Positions 38,330 to 51,847 of a stretch of DNA of 64,000 nt are shown here, in pieces. The position numbers and the translations under genes are program-made. The notes beneath the pieces are model-generated. The model did not search any database and was not told the DNA's origin. It saw only the letters and a program-made list of their open reading frames with translations. Within the stretch, counting starts at the first letter, position 1. Every line of letters begins with the position of its first letter. This DNA is from Ramlibacter lithotrophicus (GTDB lineage: Bacteria > Pseudomonadota > Gammaproteobacteria > Burkholderiales > Burkholderiaceae_C). The stretch spans positions 434,001 to 498,000 of the forward strand of contig NZ_VTOX01000001.1 in assembly GCF_012184415.1 (NCBI RefSeq), in the 5' to 3' direction.

Positions 38330-40954
38330 ATGGCGCAGACCCCGCTCGCCATCCCGCTCGACATCCACGCCGACATGAGGGCCCTGCGGGAAGCGCATCG
38401 CGCCCGCAAGGCCCAGCTGCTGGCGTCGCTGGAGGCACTGGGCAGCTCCGCGCGCGGCATCCGGCGGCTGCTGCAGGGCCTGGCCCAGGCCACCGACGAG
38501 ACCTTGCGCACCGTGTGCCGGATGTCCGGGGTGCCTGGCGATTGCGCCTTGCTGGCCGTCGGCGGCTATGGCCGCGGGGAGCTGTTCCCGCACTCCGACG
38601 TCGACGTGGTGATGCTGCTGCCCGACCACATGCCGCCCGACCAGGAGCCGCAGCTCAAGCGGCAGATCGAGGCGTTCATCACCAATTGCTGGGACGCCGG
38701 ACTCGAGATCGGCTCGAGCGTGCGCACGGTGGCCGAATGCGTGGCCCAGGCGGAGAGCGACGTCACGGTGCGCACTTCGCTGCTGGAGTCGCGCCTCGTG
38801 TCGGGCAACACCGCGCTGTACGCGCAGTTCGGCAAGCGCTTCCGCGCCAGCCTCGATCCGCGTGCGTTCATGATCGCCAAGACGCTGGAGATGCGCCAGC
38901 GCCACACCAAGTTCGAGAACACGCCATACGCGCTGGAGCCGAACTGCAAGGAGTCGCCGGGCGGCCTGCGCGACCTGCAGGTGATCCTGTGGATCGCCAA
39001 GGCCACGGGTCTCGCCCGCAGCTGGGACGAACTGGCCCGCAAGGGGCTGGCCACCGCCTTCGAAGTGCGCCAGATCAAGCGCAACGAGGCGCTGCTCGGC
39101 CTGATCCGCGCCCGGCTGCACGTGATCGCCGGGCGCCGGGAAGACCGGCTGGTGTTCGACCTGCAGACGGCCGTGGCCGAATCGTTCGGCTATCGGACGC
39201 AGACCACCGATGGGCGCATCGTCGCCCGCGCCAGCGAGGCGCTGATGAAGCGCTACTACTGGGCCGCCAAGGCGGTGTCGCAGCTGAACCAGATCCTGCT
39301 GCTCAACATCGAGGAGCGGCTCAACCCGCCGGCGCAGCCGCCCGAGCCGATCAACGAGCGCTTTTCGCACCAGGCCGGGATGATCGAGGTGGCGAGCGAC
39401 GATCTCTACCTGCGCGAGCCGCACGCGATCCTGGAGACCTTCCTGGTGCACCAGACGACCGTCGGCGCCAAGGGCTTGTCGGCGCGCACCTTGCGTGCCC
39501 TGTACAACGCGCGGCAGGTGATGGATGCGAAATTTCGCAACGATCCCGTCAACCACGCCACCTTCCGCCAGATGCTGCTCGAGCCGCAGGGCATCACCCA
39601 TGCGCTGCGGCTCATGAACCAGACCTCGGTGCTGGGGCGCTACCTGTGGGTGTTCCGGCGCATCGTCGGCCAGATGCAGCACGACCTGTTCCACGTCTAC
39701 ACCGTGGACCAGCACATCCTGATGGTGCTGCGCAACGTGCGGCGCTTCTTCATCGCCGAGCACGCCCACGAATACCCGTTCTGCTCGCAGCTGGCCGCCG
39801 GCTGGGACAAGCCGTACATCCTGTACGTGGCCGCGCTGTTCCACGACATCGCCAAGGGCCGCGGCGGTGACCATTCGTCCAAGGGCGCGCGCGACGTGCG
39901 CGCGTTCTGCCGCGACCACGGCTTCGTGGGCGAGGACGCGAAACTGATCGAATTCCTGGTGCGCGAGCACCTCACCATGAGCCGGGTGGCGCAGAAGGAA
40001 GACCTCAGCGACCCCGCCGTCATCACCGCCTTCGCCAGGCGCGTGGGCAACGAGCGGGCGCTGACGGCGCTGTACCTGCTGACGGTGGCCGACATCCGGG
40101 GCACCGGGCCGAAGGTCTGGAACGCCTGGAAAGGCAAGCTGCTGGAGGACCTCTACCGGCTGACGCTGCGCACGCTGGGGGGGCGCGCACCGGACCCGCA
40201 CGCCGAGATCGAGGCCCGCAAGCGCGAGGCGCTGGTGCAACTGGGCCTGTATGCGCTGCCGTTCCAGGCCCACCAGAAACTGTGGGACACCCTCGACGTG
40301 GGCTATTTCATGCGCCACGACGCGGGCGACATCGTGTGGCACACCCGGCATCTCTCGCGCTATGTCGGCACCGGCAAGCCGATCGTGCGGGCGCGGCTGT
40401 CGCCGGTCGGGGAAGGACTGCAGGTGCTGGCGTACACGCCCGACCAGCCCGACCTGTTCGCGCGCATCTGCGGCTATTTCGAGCATGCCGGCTTTTCCAT
40501 CCTGGACGCCAAGATCCACACGGCCACCAACGGCTACGCGCTGGACACGTTCCAGGTGGTGAGTTCCATGCTGCCGGAACACAACCGCGAGCTGCTGAAC
40601 ATCGTCGAATCGGAGCTGCAGCACACGATCGAGCGGGCGGGGCCCTTGCCGGCCCCGAGCCGCGGCCGCGTGTCGCGCCGCGTCAAGAGCTTCCCGATCC
40701 CGCCGCGGGTGCAGCTCGCCCCCGACGAAAAGGCCCAGCGCTGGCTGCTGTCGGTGTCGGCCAGCGACCGCGTCGGCCTGCTCTACTCGATCGCCCGGGT
40801 GCTGGCTCGCCACCACCTGAACCTGCAACTGGCCAAGGTGTCCACGCTGGGCGAGCGGGTGGAGGACACCTTCCTGATCGACGGACCGGAACTGCAGGAG
40901 AACCGGCGCCAGATCGAGATCGAGACCGAGCTGCTGCAGGCGCTGGCGGCGTGA
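38330..40954 (+). CDS. glnD: PII uridylyltransferase/uridylyl-removing enzyme
   Basis: The bifunctional nitrogen sensor of 874 residues that adds UMP to PII when glutamine is low and removes it when glutamine is high. The nucleotidyltransferase motif [15 protein letters not shown] is at residues 78-92 (Asp90 and Asp92 catalytic), the HD phosphohydrolase motif [15 protein letters not shown] includes His505-Asp506, and two ACT domains close the protein ([20 protein letters not shown] and [19 protein letters not shown]). It lies 43 bases after map on the same strand. Confidence 0.97.
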   Translation: MAQTPLAIPLDIHADMRALREAHRARKAQLLASLEALGSSARGIRRLLQGLAQATDETLRTVCRMSGVPGDCALLAVGGYGRGELFPHSDVDVVMLLPDHMPPDQEPQLKRQIEAFITNCWDAGLEIGSSVRTVAECVAQAESDVTVRTSLLESRLVSGNTALYAQFGKRFRASLDPRAFMIAKTLEMRQRHTKFENTPYALEPNCKESPGGLRDLQVILWIAKATGLARSWDELARKGLATAFEVRQIKRNEALLGLIRARLHVIAGRREDRLVFDLQTAVAESFGYRTQTTDGRIVARASEALMKRYYWAAKAVSQLNQILLLNIEERLNPPAQPPEPINERFSHQAGMIEVASDDLYLREPHAILETFLVHQTTVGAKGLSARTLRALYNARQVMDAKFRNDPVNHATFRQMLLEPQGITHALRLMNQTSVLGRYLWVFRRIVGQMQHDLFHVYTVDQHILMVLRNVRRFFIAEHAHEYPFCSQLAAGWDKPYILYVAALFHDIAKGRGGDHSSKGARDVRAFCRDHGFVGEDAKLIEFLVREHLTMSRVAQKEDLSDPAVITAFARRVGNERALTALYLLTVADIRGTGPKVWNAWKGKLLEDLYRLTLRTLGGRAPDPHAEIEARKREALVQLGLYALPFQAHQKLWDTLDVGYFMRHDAGDIVWHTRHLSRYVGTGKPIVRARLSPVGEGLQVLAYTPDQPDLFARICGYFEHAGFSILDAKIHTATNGYALDTFQVVSSMLPEHNRELLNIVESELQHTIERAGPLPAPSRGRVSRRVKSFPIPPRVQLAPDEKAQRWLLSVSASDRVGLLYSIARVLARHHLNLQLAKVSTLGERVEDTFLIDGPELQENRRQIEIETELLQALAA

Positions 40955-41068
40955 ACCGCAGCGCCCGGGGGAAGGCCGGCGCGGTTTCCCGACCGGCAAT
41001 GACATTTCTCAAGGGCGGCGCACCCTGCCCGGCTATCCTTGCCGGCATTCTCTACAGGAGTTTTCTCC

Positions 41069-41752
41069 ATGCTGAAAAGAACGCTGGCCGCCTGCCTGCT
41101 GGCCGCCGCCCCCCTGGTCTGGGCCCAGAACGTGGTCGTCGGCGAAATCCTCGAGGTCCAGAACGTCGAGGGCTACAGCTACCTGCGGCTCAAGACCGGC
41201 CAGGGCGACACCTGGGCCGCCGTCCCGACCGCCAAGGTGAAGAAGGGTGACAAGGTCACGATCGCCGAGCCGATGGTGATGAACAACTTCGAGAGCAAGG
41301 CCCTCAAGCGCAAGTTCGACAAGGTGGTGTTCGGCACGCTCGCCAGCGACAAGGCGGTCGCCGCCGCCGCGGCGGCGCAGCCGGCCGTGCCTCCCCACGC
41401 GCTGCCGAAGGGCCCCGAGACCCCCGACGCCAAGGTGCCGAAGGCGTCCGGCCCCGATGCCCGCACCGTCGGCGAGATCATGGCCAAGCCCGACGCGCTC
41501 AAGGAGAAAGCCGTCGTCGTGCGCGGCAAGATCGTCAAGATCAACTCGGGCATCCGCGGCGTGAACTGGGTGCACCTGCGCGACGGGTCGGGCTCCGCCG
41601 CCAGCGGCACCAACGACCTGATCGTGACCACGAAGGAAGAACTGAAGGTCGGCGACATCGTCACCATGAAGGGCGTCGTGCGCACCGACAAGGACTTCGG
41701 CGCCGGCTACGTCTACAAGGTGCTGGTCGAGGAAGGCAAGTCGCAGAAGTAG
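41069..41752 (+). CDS. Exported protein with OB-fold-like domain
   Basis: A 227-residue secreted protein. The signal peptide is MLKRTLAACLLAAAPLVWAQ, with a likely cut at AQ/N. A first beta-rich part (VVVGEILEVQNVEGYSYLRLKT) resembles half of an OB fold. An Ala/Pro/Lys-rich linker follows (about residues 100-145), then a clear OB-fold-like segment (KAVVVRGKIVKINSGIRGVNWVHLRDGSG). Related small OB-fold proteins appear in c-type cytochrome and nitrite reductase loci, but nothing here shows such a link. An AGGAG site lies before the ATG at 41069. Confidence 0.8.
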   Translation: MLKRTLAACLLAAAPLVWAQNVVVGEILEVQNVEGYSYLRLKTGQGDTWAAVPTAKVKKGDKVTIAEPMVMNNFESKALKRKFDKVVFGTLASDKAVAAAAAAQPAVPPHALPKGPETPDAKVPKASGPDARTVGEIMAKPDALKEKAVVVRGKIVKINSGIRGVNWVHLRDGSGSAASGTNDLIVTTKEELKVGDIVTMKGVVRTDKDFGAGYVYKVLVEEGKSQK

Positions 41753-41785
41753 GCGTCGTCCCGAGCCCGAAGGGACGGCGCTTTT
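41753..41785 (+). terminator. Intrinsic terminator after the OB-fold protein gene
   Basis: GCGTCGTCCC (41753-41762) pairs with GGGACGGCGC (41772-41781), a 10-bp stem with one G-U pair, followed by TTTT. It begins right after the stop codon. A second hairpin follows at 41794, giving a tandem terminator between convergent genes. Confidence 0.75.
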
Positions 41786-41793
41786 CCGGGCGC

Positions 41794-41816
41794 GCGCGCC
41801 CTTCAGGGCGCGCTTT
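41794..41816 (+). terminator. Second hairpin of the tandem terminator
   Basis: GCGCGCCC (41794-41801) and GGGCGCGC (41806-41813) form a perfect 8-bp stem with a TTCA loop, followed by TTT. In addition GACGGCGCTTTTCCGGG (41775-41791) is nearly the reverse complement of CCCGGAAAAGCACCGTC (41844-41860), so the two hairpins can also be enclosed in a longer alternative fold. Confidence 0.6.
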
Positions 41817-41889
41817 CCGTTGGTCTGGCGCCTGGCATCTCATCCCGGAAAAGCACCGTCGCGCACGGCGGGATTTGCTCAGAGCTTCC

Positions 41890-42429
41890 CTAGTCGTCCT
41901 GGCCCGGGTCGAGCTCCGGGAACAGGACGTCGGTGAAGCCGAACCGGCTGAAGTCGCGCATTCGCATCGGATAGAGCTTGCCCAGGAGGTGGTCGCACTC
42001 GTGCTGCACCACCCGGGCATGGAAGCCTTCCACTTCGCGCTCGATCGCGTCGCCGTACTGGTCGAAGCCGGAGTAGCGGATGCGCGAAAAGCGCGGCACC
42101 ACGCCGCGCAGCCCCGGCACCGACAGGCAGCCCTCCCAGCCCTCCTCCTCCTCGTCGCCCAGGGGCGTGATCACCGGATTGAGCAGAACAGTTCGCGGCA
42201 CCAGCGGCGCTTCCGGGTAGCGCGGATTCGGCGCGTCGGTGCCGAAGATCACCAATTGCAGGTCGACCCCAATCTGCGGCGCGGCCAGCCCCGCGCCATT
42301 GGCCGCCCGCATCGTGTCGAGCATGTCGGTGACGAGCCGGTGGATCTCGTCGCTGTCGAATCGGGTGACGGGTTGGGCGACGCGCAGCAGCCGCGGATCG
42401 CCCATCTTCAGGATTTCGCGCACGGTCAT
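41890..42429 (-). CDS. def: Peptide deformylase
   Basis: A 179-residue metalloenzyme that removes the formyl group from the N-terminal methionine of new proteins. All three motifs are present: [10 protein letters not shown] near residue 45, EGCLSVPG near residue 97 (metal-binding cysteine), and QHECDHLLG near residue 140 (HExxH). It is a single gene here, convergent with the OB-fold protein gene and divergent from the DUF454 gene. It acts before methionine aminopeptidase, encoded 4 kb away. Confidence 0.97.
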   Translation of the reverse strand: MTVREILKMGDPRLLRVAQPVTRFDSDEIHRLVTDMLDTMRAANGAGLAAPQIGVDLQLVIFGTDAPNPRYPEAPLVPRTVLLNPVITPLGDEEEEGWEGCLSVPGLRGVVPRFSRIRYSGFDQYGDAIEREVEGFHARVVQHECDHLLGKLYPMRMRDFSRFGFTDVLFPELDPGQDD

Positions 42430-42463
42430 GCAGCGAGCATAGCGTCACGGCAGAATCGCACCG

Positions 42464-46138
<3,675 letters not shown>

Positions 46139-46142
<4 letters not shown>

Positions 46143-49100
46143 GCGGCCTCGACCATGGAGACCGCCGATTCCATGTCCACGGCGACGATCCGCGAGACGC
46201 CCTGCTCCTGCATGGTCACGCCGATCAACTGCTCGGCCATCTCCATCGCGATCTTGTTGTGGCTGATGAAGAGGAACTGCGTGCCGCGGCTCATGCTGGT
46301 CACCAGCTTGGCATAGCGTTCGGTATTGGCGTCGTCCAGCGGGGCATCCACCTCGTCGAGGAGGCAGAACGGTGCCGGATTGAGCTGGAAGATCGCGAAC
46401 ACCAGGGCGATCGCCGTCAGTGCCTTCTCCCCGCCAGAGAGCAGGTGGATGGTCTGGTTCTTCTTGCCGGGCGGCTGCGCCATCACCTGCACGCCCGAAT
46501 CCAGGATCTCGTCGCCGGTCATCACCAGCTTCGCGTTGCCGCCGCCGAACAGCTCGGGGAACATCTTGCCGAAGTGCTCGTTGACGGTGTTGAACGTGCC
46601 GGCCAGCAGCTCGCGCGTTTCGCCGTCGATCTTGCGGATCGCGTCTTCCAGCGTCGTGATGGCCTCGTTGAGATCCTGCGACTGCGCGTCCAGGAACTGC
46701 TTGCGCTCGCGCGCGGTGGTGAGCTCCTCCAGCGCCGCCAGGTTCACCGCGCCGAGGGCCGCGATCTCGCGGTGCAGCCGGTCGATGTCGCCCTGCATGC
46801 CGGCCAGCCGCACGTTGCCGGCCTCGATCGATTTCGCCACCGCCTCCAGATCCGCGCTGGCATCGGCCAGCAGCTGCGAGTACTGCTCGAAGCCCAGGCG
46901 CGCGGCCTGCTCCTTCAGCTGGAAGTCGGTGATCCGCTGGCGCAGCGGGTCGAGTTCGCGCTCCAGCTGCAGCCGGCGTTCGTCGCTGGCGCGCAGCTTG
47001 GCCGTGAGGTCGTCGTACTCGCTGCGCTTGGCGCCCAGCGCCTGTTCGCGTTCGAGCTTCAGTGCCAGGGCGCTTTGCAGCCCGGCCTGGGCGGCAGCGT
47101 CGGTCAGGCGCGAGAGCTCCTCGCGGCCGCGCTGCTCCTCGGCGGCAATGCTCTGCGCCTGCTGCTCCGCCGTTTCGATCGCGCGCCGCAGCTCGGCCAG
47201 CCGGGCCTGCACCGAGCGCTGGGCGAACTGCGCCTCCTGCGCCTGTCGCTCCAGGCTGCGATGTTGCTCGCGGCTCTCGCTCACCTTGCGCTCGGCCTCC
47301 ATCACGCGCTCGTCCAGCTGGGCATGGCGTTCCTGGCTGTCGGCCAGCTGCATGTCCAGCTCCTCGAAGCGCGCCTCGGCCGTCACGCGGCGCTCCTGCA
47401 AGTCCTCGAGCTGGGCGTCGACCTCGGCGAGATCGGCGTCGATCTGTTCGCTGCGGACCCGGGTCTGCTCGGCCAGCTGCGTCAGGCGCAGCGTCTCCAC
47501 CTGCAGTTCATGGGCCCGGCTGCGGGTCTCGGCCGCCTCCCGCCGCGCCAGCACCAGCCGCTGCGAAGCGTCGCTGTACGCCGCCTCGGCGCGTACCAGG
47601 GCCGTGCGGGCTTCCTCGGCGATCAGCGCCTGTGCCCGCAACTGCTTTTCCAGGTTCTCGATTTCCTGCTGTCGCGCCAGCAGCCCGGCCTGCTCGGAGT
47701 CCTGCGCGTAGAAGCTGACGCTGTGCGCGCTCACCGCGTGGCCGCTCTGGACGTAGATCACCTCACCGACCTGCAGCTGGCTGCGCGCCGCCAGCGCCTC
47801 CTCCAGGCTGCGGGCGGTGTAGCAGCCGTGCAACCAGTCCGCCAGCAGCGCCTGCTGGCCGGCGTCGTTGAGCCGAAGCAGTTGCGCCAGCCGCGGCAGC
47901 GCGGCCTGGCCTTCGGGGGCCGCCGCCGGCGGCGGACTGTAGAAGGCGAGCCGCGCCGGCGGCGCGTCCGCGGCGAAGGCCCGCACCATGTCCAGGCGCG
48001 AGACCTCCAGCGAATTCATGCGCTCGCGCAAGGCGGCTTCCAGCGCGCCTTCCCATCCCTGCTGGATGTGGATGCGCGTCCACAGCGCCTGCAGGTGGTC
48101 GAGCCCGTGTTTCGCCAGCCAGGGCTTGAGCTTGCCGTCGATCCGAACCTTCTCCTGCAGCGCCTTCAGGGCCTCCATGCGCGCGGAAAGATCGGCCTGC
48201 TTGTGGCTCTCGCTGTTGACGCCCTGCTGCTTCGCGCGCCGGTCCTCGTCGAGCTGCGGTACCTGCTCCTGCAGTTCGTGCAGGCGCCCGTCGGCGGTCT
48301 CGGCAGTCTCCTGCGCCGCGGCGAACTGGCCTTGCAACTGGTGCAGCCGCTCCTGGTCGGGCGCGGCCAGCGCGTTGCGGTCGAGCGCGAGCCGTTCGCG
48401 CCGCTGCGCGAGCTGCCGCGTCTGCTCCTCGATGTTGCGCTGGTCAGCGGCCAGCACCTGGATCTGCTGCTGCACCTGCGCCACCTGCGCGCGCTGCTCG
48501 TTGGCGCGCGCCTGCGCCTGGCGCAGCGCGTCCTCCAGGTCGGGCAGTTGCAGGCCCTGCTCCTCGACCTGCGCGGCCAGCAGCGCGGCCCGTTCCTCCG
48601 CGTGCTCGCCCTGAGCACCGAGCGCCTCGGTCTCGGCCGCTGCCTCGTCCCGGCGCGCGGCCCACTGGGCGGTCTGCTGCGTCAGTTGCGCCAGCCGCTG
48701 CTCGACCCGCTGCCGGCCTTCGACCACGAAGCGGATCTCCGCTTCCAGCCGTCCGACCTCGGCGCTGGCTTCGTACAGCTGGCCCTGCGCCTGGTTCACC
48801 TGGTCGCCGGCGGCATAGTGCGCCTGGCGGATGGTCTCCAGCTCGCTCTCGATGCGGCGCAGGTCGGCCACGCGCGACTCGAGGTCGTTGGCGGCCTTGT
48901 CGGCATCCGCCTTGACCTTGCCCTGGTCGGCTTCGCTTTCGGCGCGCTTGAGGAACCACAGCTGCTGCTGCTTGAGGGTGGCCTCCGCCTGCAGCGCGTT
49001 GTACTGCTGCGCGACCTCGGCCTGCTTCTCCAGCTTCTCCAGGTTGGCGTTGAGCTCGCGCAGGATGTCCTCCACCCGGGTGAGGTTCTCCCGCGTGTCG

Positions 49101-49654
49101 GACAGGCGATTCTCGGTTTCGCGCCGCCGCTCCTTGTACTTGGAAACGCCCGCCGCCTCTTCCAGGAACAGGCGCAGCTCCTCGGGCTTGGATTCGATGA
49201 TGCGGCTGATCGTGCCCTGGCCGATGATGGCGTAGGCGCGCGGGCCCAGCCCGGTGCCCAGGAACACGTCCTGCACGTCGCGCCGGCGCACCGGCTGGTT
49301 GTTGATGTAGTAGCTGGAGGTCCCGTCGCGCGTCAGCACCCGCTTGACAGCGATCTCGGCGAACTGGCTCCACTGGCCGCCGGCGCGGTGGTCGGCGTTG
49401 TCGAACACCAGTTCGACCGACGAGCGGGAGGCCGGCTTGCGGGTGGTCGTGCCGTTGAAGATCACGTCCTGCATCGACTCGCCGCGCAGCTCGCTGGCCT
49501 TGCTCTCGCCGAGCACCCAGCGCACGGCGTCCATGATGTTGGACTTGCCGCAACCGTTGGGGCCCACGACTCCCACGAGCTGGCCCGGCAGCATGAAATT
49601 GGTGGGTTCCGCGAACGACTTGAACCCGGACAACTTGATGGAAGTAAGACGCAC
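46139..49654 (-). CDS. smc: Chromosome segregation protein SMC
   Basis: An 1171-residue SMC ATPase that organises and separates chromosomes with ScpA and ScpB. The N-terminal Walker A (VGPNGCGKSN, starting about residue 30), long coiled-coil arms, a central hinge (about residues 510-650), and the C-terminal signature LSGGEKALTAIALVFAIF with Walker B PFCLLDEVDAPLDDANT are present. The start is GTG at 49652-49654 (VRLTSIKLSGFKSF), which gives the exact family N-terminus; the open frame extends much further but without similarity. It heads smc-zipA-ligA. Confidence 0.96.
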
Positions 49655-49813
49655 GGCCTGCTCGAAAGACGCTGACGGGAAGGGGCGCCGGCTGAGCCGC
49701 CGGCAGTGGCCCGCATGATACAGGCGGCGCCCGAGCGCCCCGCGGCGGCGCCGCTTGCAACCAAGCGTAAGCCCGGCCAGCGCGGCGGCCCGGGTTCTGG
49801 CACAAGTGGCCCC

Positions 49814-50704
49814 ATGGCAGGCCGCATCCGAATCGGCGTCTCCGGCTGGCGCTACACGCCCTGGCGCGGGAACTTCTATCCGGCCAGGCTGGCGCAGGCG
49901 CGCGAGCTGGAATTCGCGGCCCGCGCGTTCAACTCGATCGAGCTCAATGGCTCGTTCTATTCGCTGCAACGGCCCTCGAGCTATGCCTCGTGGGCGCGCG
50001 AGACGCCGCCGAGCTTCATCTTCGCCGTCAAGGGCGGCCGCTACATCACGCACATGCTCAAGCTGCGCAACGCGCGCACAGCGCTGGCGAACTTCTTCGC
50101 CTCGGGCCTGCTGGAGCTCGGCGACAAGCTGGGACCCATCCTGTGGCAGTTCCCGCCGCGGATGAAGTTCAACCCGGGGCTGTTCGAGGAGTTGTTCGAC
50201 CTGCTGCCGCGGACGGCCACGCAGGCCGCGCTGCTGGCGCGCGGCCACGACGAGCGGATGCGCGAGCGGGTGGCGCTGCAGGTGCGGTTCGAACAGCCGC
50301 TGCGCCACGCGGTGGAAGTGCGGCACGACAGCTTCGTCGACCCCGCGTTCATCGCCATGCTTCGCCGCCACGGCGTCGCCTGGGTGGTGGCCGACACGCC
50401 CAATCCCTGGCCGCTGTTCGAGGACATCACGGCCGATTTCGTCTACGTCCGGCTGCACGGCTCGACCGAGCTGTACAACAGCCGCTATACGGGCGAGGAG
50501 CTGGACCGCTGGGCGCGTTTCATGCGCTCCTGGGCCAACGGCCGCCAGCCGCGGGACGCGCGGCTGATCTCCGCGGAGGCGCCCCCGGCGTGCGCCTCGC
50601 GAGACGTCTACTGCTATTTCGACAACACCGACAAGCTGCACGCACCGGACAACGCGCGCGAGTTGATGGATCGCCTCGGCGTGCGCTGGAACCCCGCAGC
50701 CTGA
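49814..50704 (+). CDS. DUF72 domain protein
   Basis: A 296-residue TIM-barrel-like protein of the DUF72 (YecE) family. It begins RIRIGVSGWRYTPWRGNFYP and continues with FNSIELNGSFYSLQRPSSYASWA, FIFAVKGGRYITHMLKL and VEVRHDSFVDPAFIAMLRRHG, all conserved family segments. No enzyme activity is established for the family. It is divergent from smc and converges with the marR gene, with only 9 bases between their ends. Confidence 0.9.
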   Translation: MAGRIRIGVSGWRYTPWRGNFYPARLAQARELEFAARAFNSIELNGSFYSLQRPSSYASWARETPPSFIFAVKGGRYITHMLKLRNARTALANFFASGLLELGDKLGPILWQFPPRMKFNPGLFEELFDLLPRTATQAALLARGHDERMRERVALQVRFEQPLRHAVEVRHDSFVDPAFIAMLRRHGVAWVVADTPNPWPLFEDITADFVYVRLHGSTELYNSRYTGEELDRWARFMRSWANGRQPRDARLISAEAPPACASRDVYCYFDNTDKLHAPDNARELMDRLGVRWNPAA

Positions 50705-50713
50705 GCGGCGGCG

Positions 50714-51181
50714 TCAGCGCCGCCGTCCGGGCAAATCGCGCGCCGCGGCGTCCACGGCGTCGGCCAGCACCTGCCACTGTTCCAGGTGCATGACGGCGAG
50801 CCGGTCCAGGTAGTGGCGCCCCTTGGCGAGCAGGTGCACTTCGACCTGCCGGCGGTCCTGCCGGCCCGGCCGCCGGCGCACCAGCCCGGCCTCCTCGCAG
50901 CGCGTGACCAGCGCCACGACGCCGTGCGGCTTGGCCTGCAGCCGTTCCGCGAGCTCGCCGACGGTCGCCCACTCGCGCTCCGGCATCCCGGCGATGTGCA
51001 CCATCAGCTGGTACTGCAGGGACGTGATGCCCGCGTCGTGCGCGGCGTCCTCGGAAAAACGCAGGAAGCGCCGCAGCGCGTAGCGGAACTGGGAAAGCGC
51101 CGTCAGCTGCTGCTTCGTCGGCGCGGTCTGGGCAGGCGCCGCCGGGTGGGGCTTGGCCTGCGCTGTCTGGAAGGCGTGCAT
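50714..51181 (-). CDS. MarR family transcriptional regulator
   Basis: A 155-residue winged-helix regulator. The DNA-binding region reads ATVGELAERLQAKPHGVVALVTRCEEAGLVRRRPGRQDRRQVEVHL, with the recognition helix in PHGVVALVTRCEEAG and the wing RRPGRQDRRQVE. I use the ATG at 51181; the frame is open to an ATG at 51280, but that start would lie within the likely promoter region and the added segment is unlike the family. It is divergent from tctBA, and a perfect 19-base inverted repeat lies between them, so it probably represses tctBA and itself. Confidence 0.9.
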   Translation of the reverse strand: MHAFQTAQAKPHPAAPAQTAPTKQQLTALSQFRYALRRFLRFSEDAAHDAGITSLQYQLMVHIAGMPEREWATVGELAERLQAKPHGVVALVTRCEEAGLVRRRPGRQDRRQVEVHLLAKGRHYLDRLAVMHLEQWQVLADAVDAAARDLPGRRR

Positions 51182-51278
51182 CTGTGGTTCGCGCCCCACT
51201 CTGGCGTGGGGGCCGTCGCGGTCGAATGTATCAAAGAAAACGGGCTGCCGACGACGAAAGGCCTCGGTGTATCTCCTC

Positions 51279-51307
51279 ATGACATGACATAAACAATGTC
51301 ATATCGT
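51279..51307 (+). promoter_or_regulatory. Probable tctB promoter
   Basis: ATGACA (51279-51284), a 17-base spacer, and TATCGT (51302-51307) resemble a sigma-70 promoter (five of six -35 matches, four of six -10 matches). The inverted repeat at 51284-51302 fills the spacer. Transcription would start near 51314 and run through a hairpin before tctB. Confidence 0.55.
51284..51302. promoter_or_regulatory. Perfect inverted repeat, likely MarR operator
   Basis: ATGACAT (51284-51290), 5 bases, ATGTCAT (51296-51302): perfect 7-base arms, of the size and geometry that MarR-family dimers bind. It lies between the divergent marR and tctB genes and overlaps the probable tctB promoter, so binding would block RNA polymerase. 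The regulator-site link is inferred. Confidence 0.7.
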
Positions 51308-51326
51308 GATGCTTTTGCACCTGGGC

Positions 51327-51353
51327 GCGCACGTTTCCCGTGCGCTTTTTTTT
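51327..51353 (+). terminator. Intrinsic terminator in the tctB leader
   Basis: GCGCACG (51327-51333) and CGTGCGC (51339-51345) form a perfect 7-bp stem with a TTTCC loop, followed by eight Ts (51346-51353). There is no plus-strand gene upstream that it could serve (marR is on the other strand), so it lies in the tctB leader and suggests attenuation, or the end of a short RNA. Confidence 0.75.
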
Positions 51354-51366
51354 CGAGGATCCCCAC

Positions 51367-51834
51367 TTGTTTCGCATAGCCATCCGCAGCCAGAAGAACT
51401 TCGCTTCCGGTCTGCTCTACATCGCCGTCGGCCTGGCCTTCGCCGTCGGCGCCACCAGTTACCGGATGGGCGACGCCGCCCGCATGGGCCCGGGCTACTT
51501 CCCCTTCGCGCTGGGCCTGCTGCTGGCCTGCATCGGGGCCATCGTGCTGGCCGGCTCGCTGCGCCCGCATGCGCCACCCGAGCACCTGCCGCGATTCCAC
51601 TTCAAGACGCTGGCGTGGATCCTGGGCTCGGTCGTGCTCTTCGGGCTGCTCCTGGTTCCGCTGGGGCTGGTCGGCTCCCTGATCGTGCTGGTGTTCGTCT
51701 CCAGCATGGCCAGCCACGAATTCGGCTGGAAGGGGGCGCTGGTGAACGCCTTCGTGCTGTTGGCGATCTGCGCCGGCGCCTTCGTGTACGGCCTGGGCCT
51801 GCAGTTGCCGATGTGGCCGGCGTTCATGGGTTGA
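51367..51834 (+). CDS. tctB: Tripartite tricarboxylate transporter small subunit TctB
   Basis: A membrane protein of about 155 residues with four hydrophobic helices, typical of TctB. The motif RMGPGYFPFALGLLLACIGAIVL is the TctB hallmark. I chose TTG at 51367 because GAGG lies 8 bases upstream; the earlier GTG at 51340 lies inside the terminator stem and has no ribosome site. It is followed after 13 bases by tctA. No gene for the periplasmic binding protein TctC is present in the window. Confidence 0.85.
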   Translation: MFRIAIRSQKNFASGLLYIAVGLAFAVGATSYRMGDAARMGPGYFPFALGLLLACIGAIVLAGSLRPHAPPEHLPRFHFKTLAWILGSVVLFGLLLVPLGLVGSLIVLVFVSSMASHEFGWKGALVNAFVLLAICAGAFVYGLGLQLPMWPAFMG

Positions 51835-51847
51835 GGAGGACGCTGCC

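Noticed and set aside
49655..50641. Extension of the smc frame far upstream of 49654
   Set aside because: The added about 330 residues are antisense to the DUF72 gene and have no SMC similarity; the GTG at 49654 gives the exact family N-terminus.
51182..51280. Longer MarR start at 51280
   Set aside because: It has no ribosome site, would start next to the operator and would add a non-family N-terminus. It is not fully excluded without 5'-end data.
51340..51366. GTG at 51340 as the tctB start
   Set aside because: It lies inside the terminator stem and has no ribosome site; TTG at 51367 has GAGG at good spacing.
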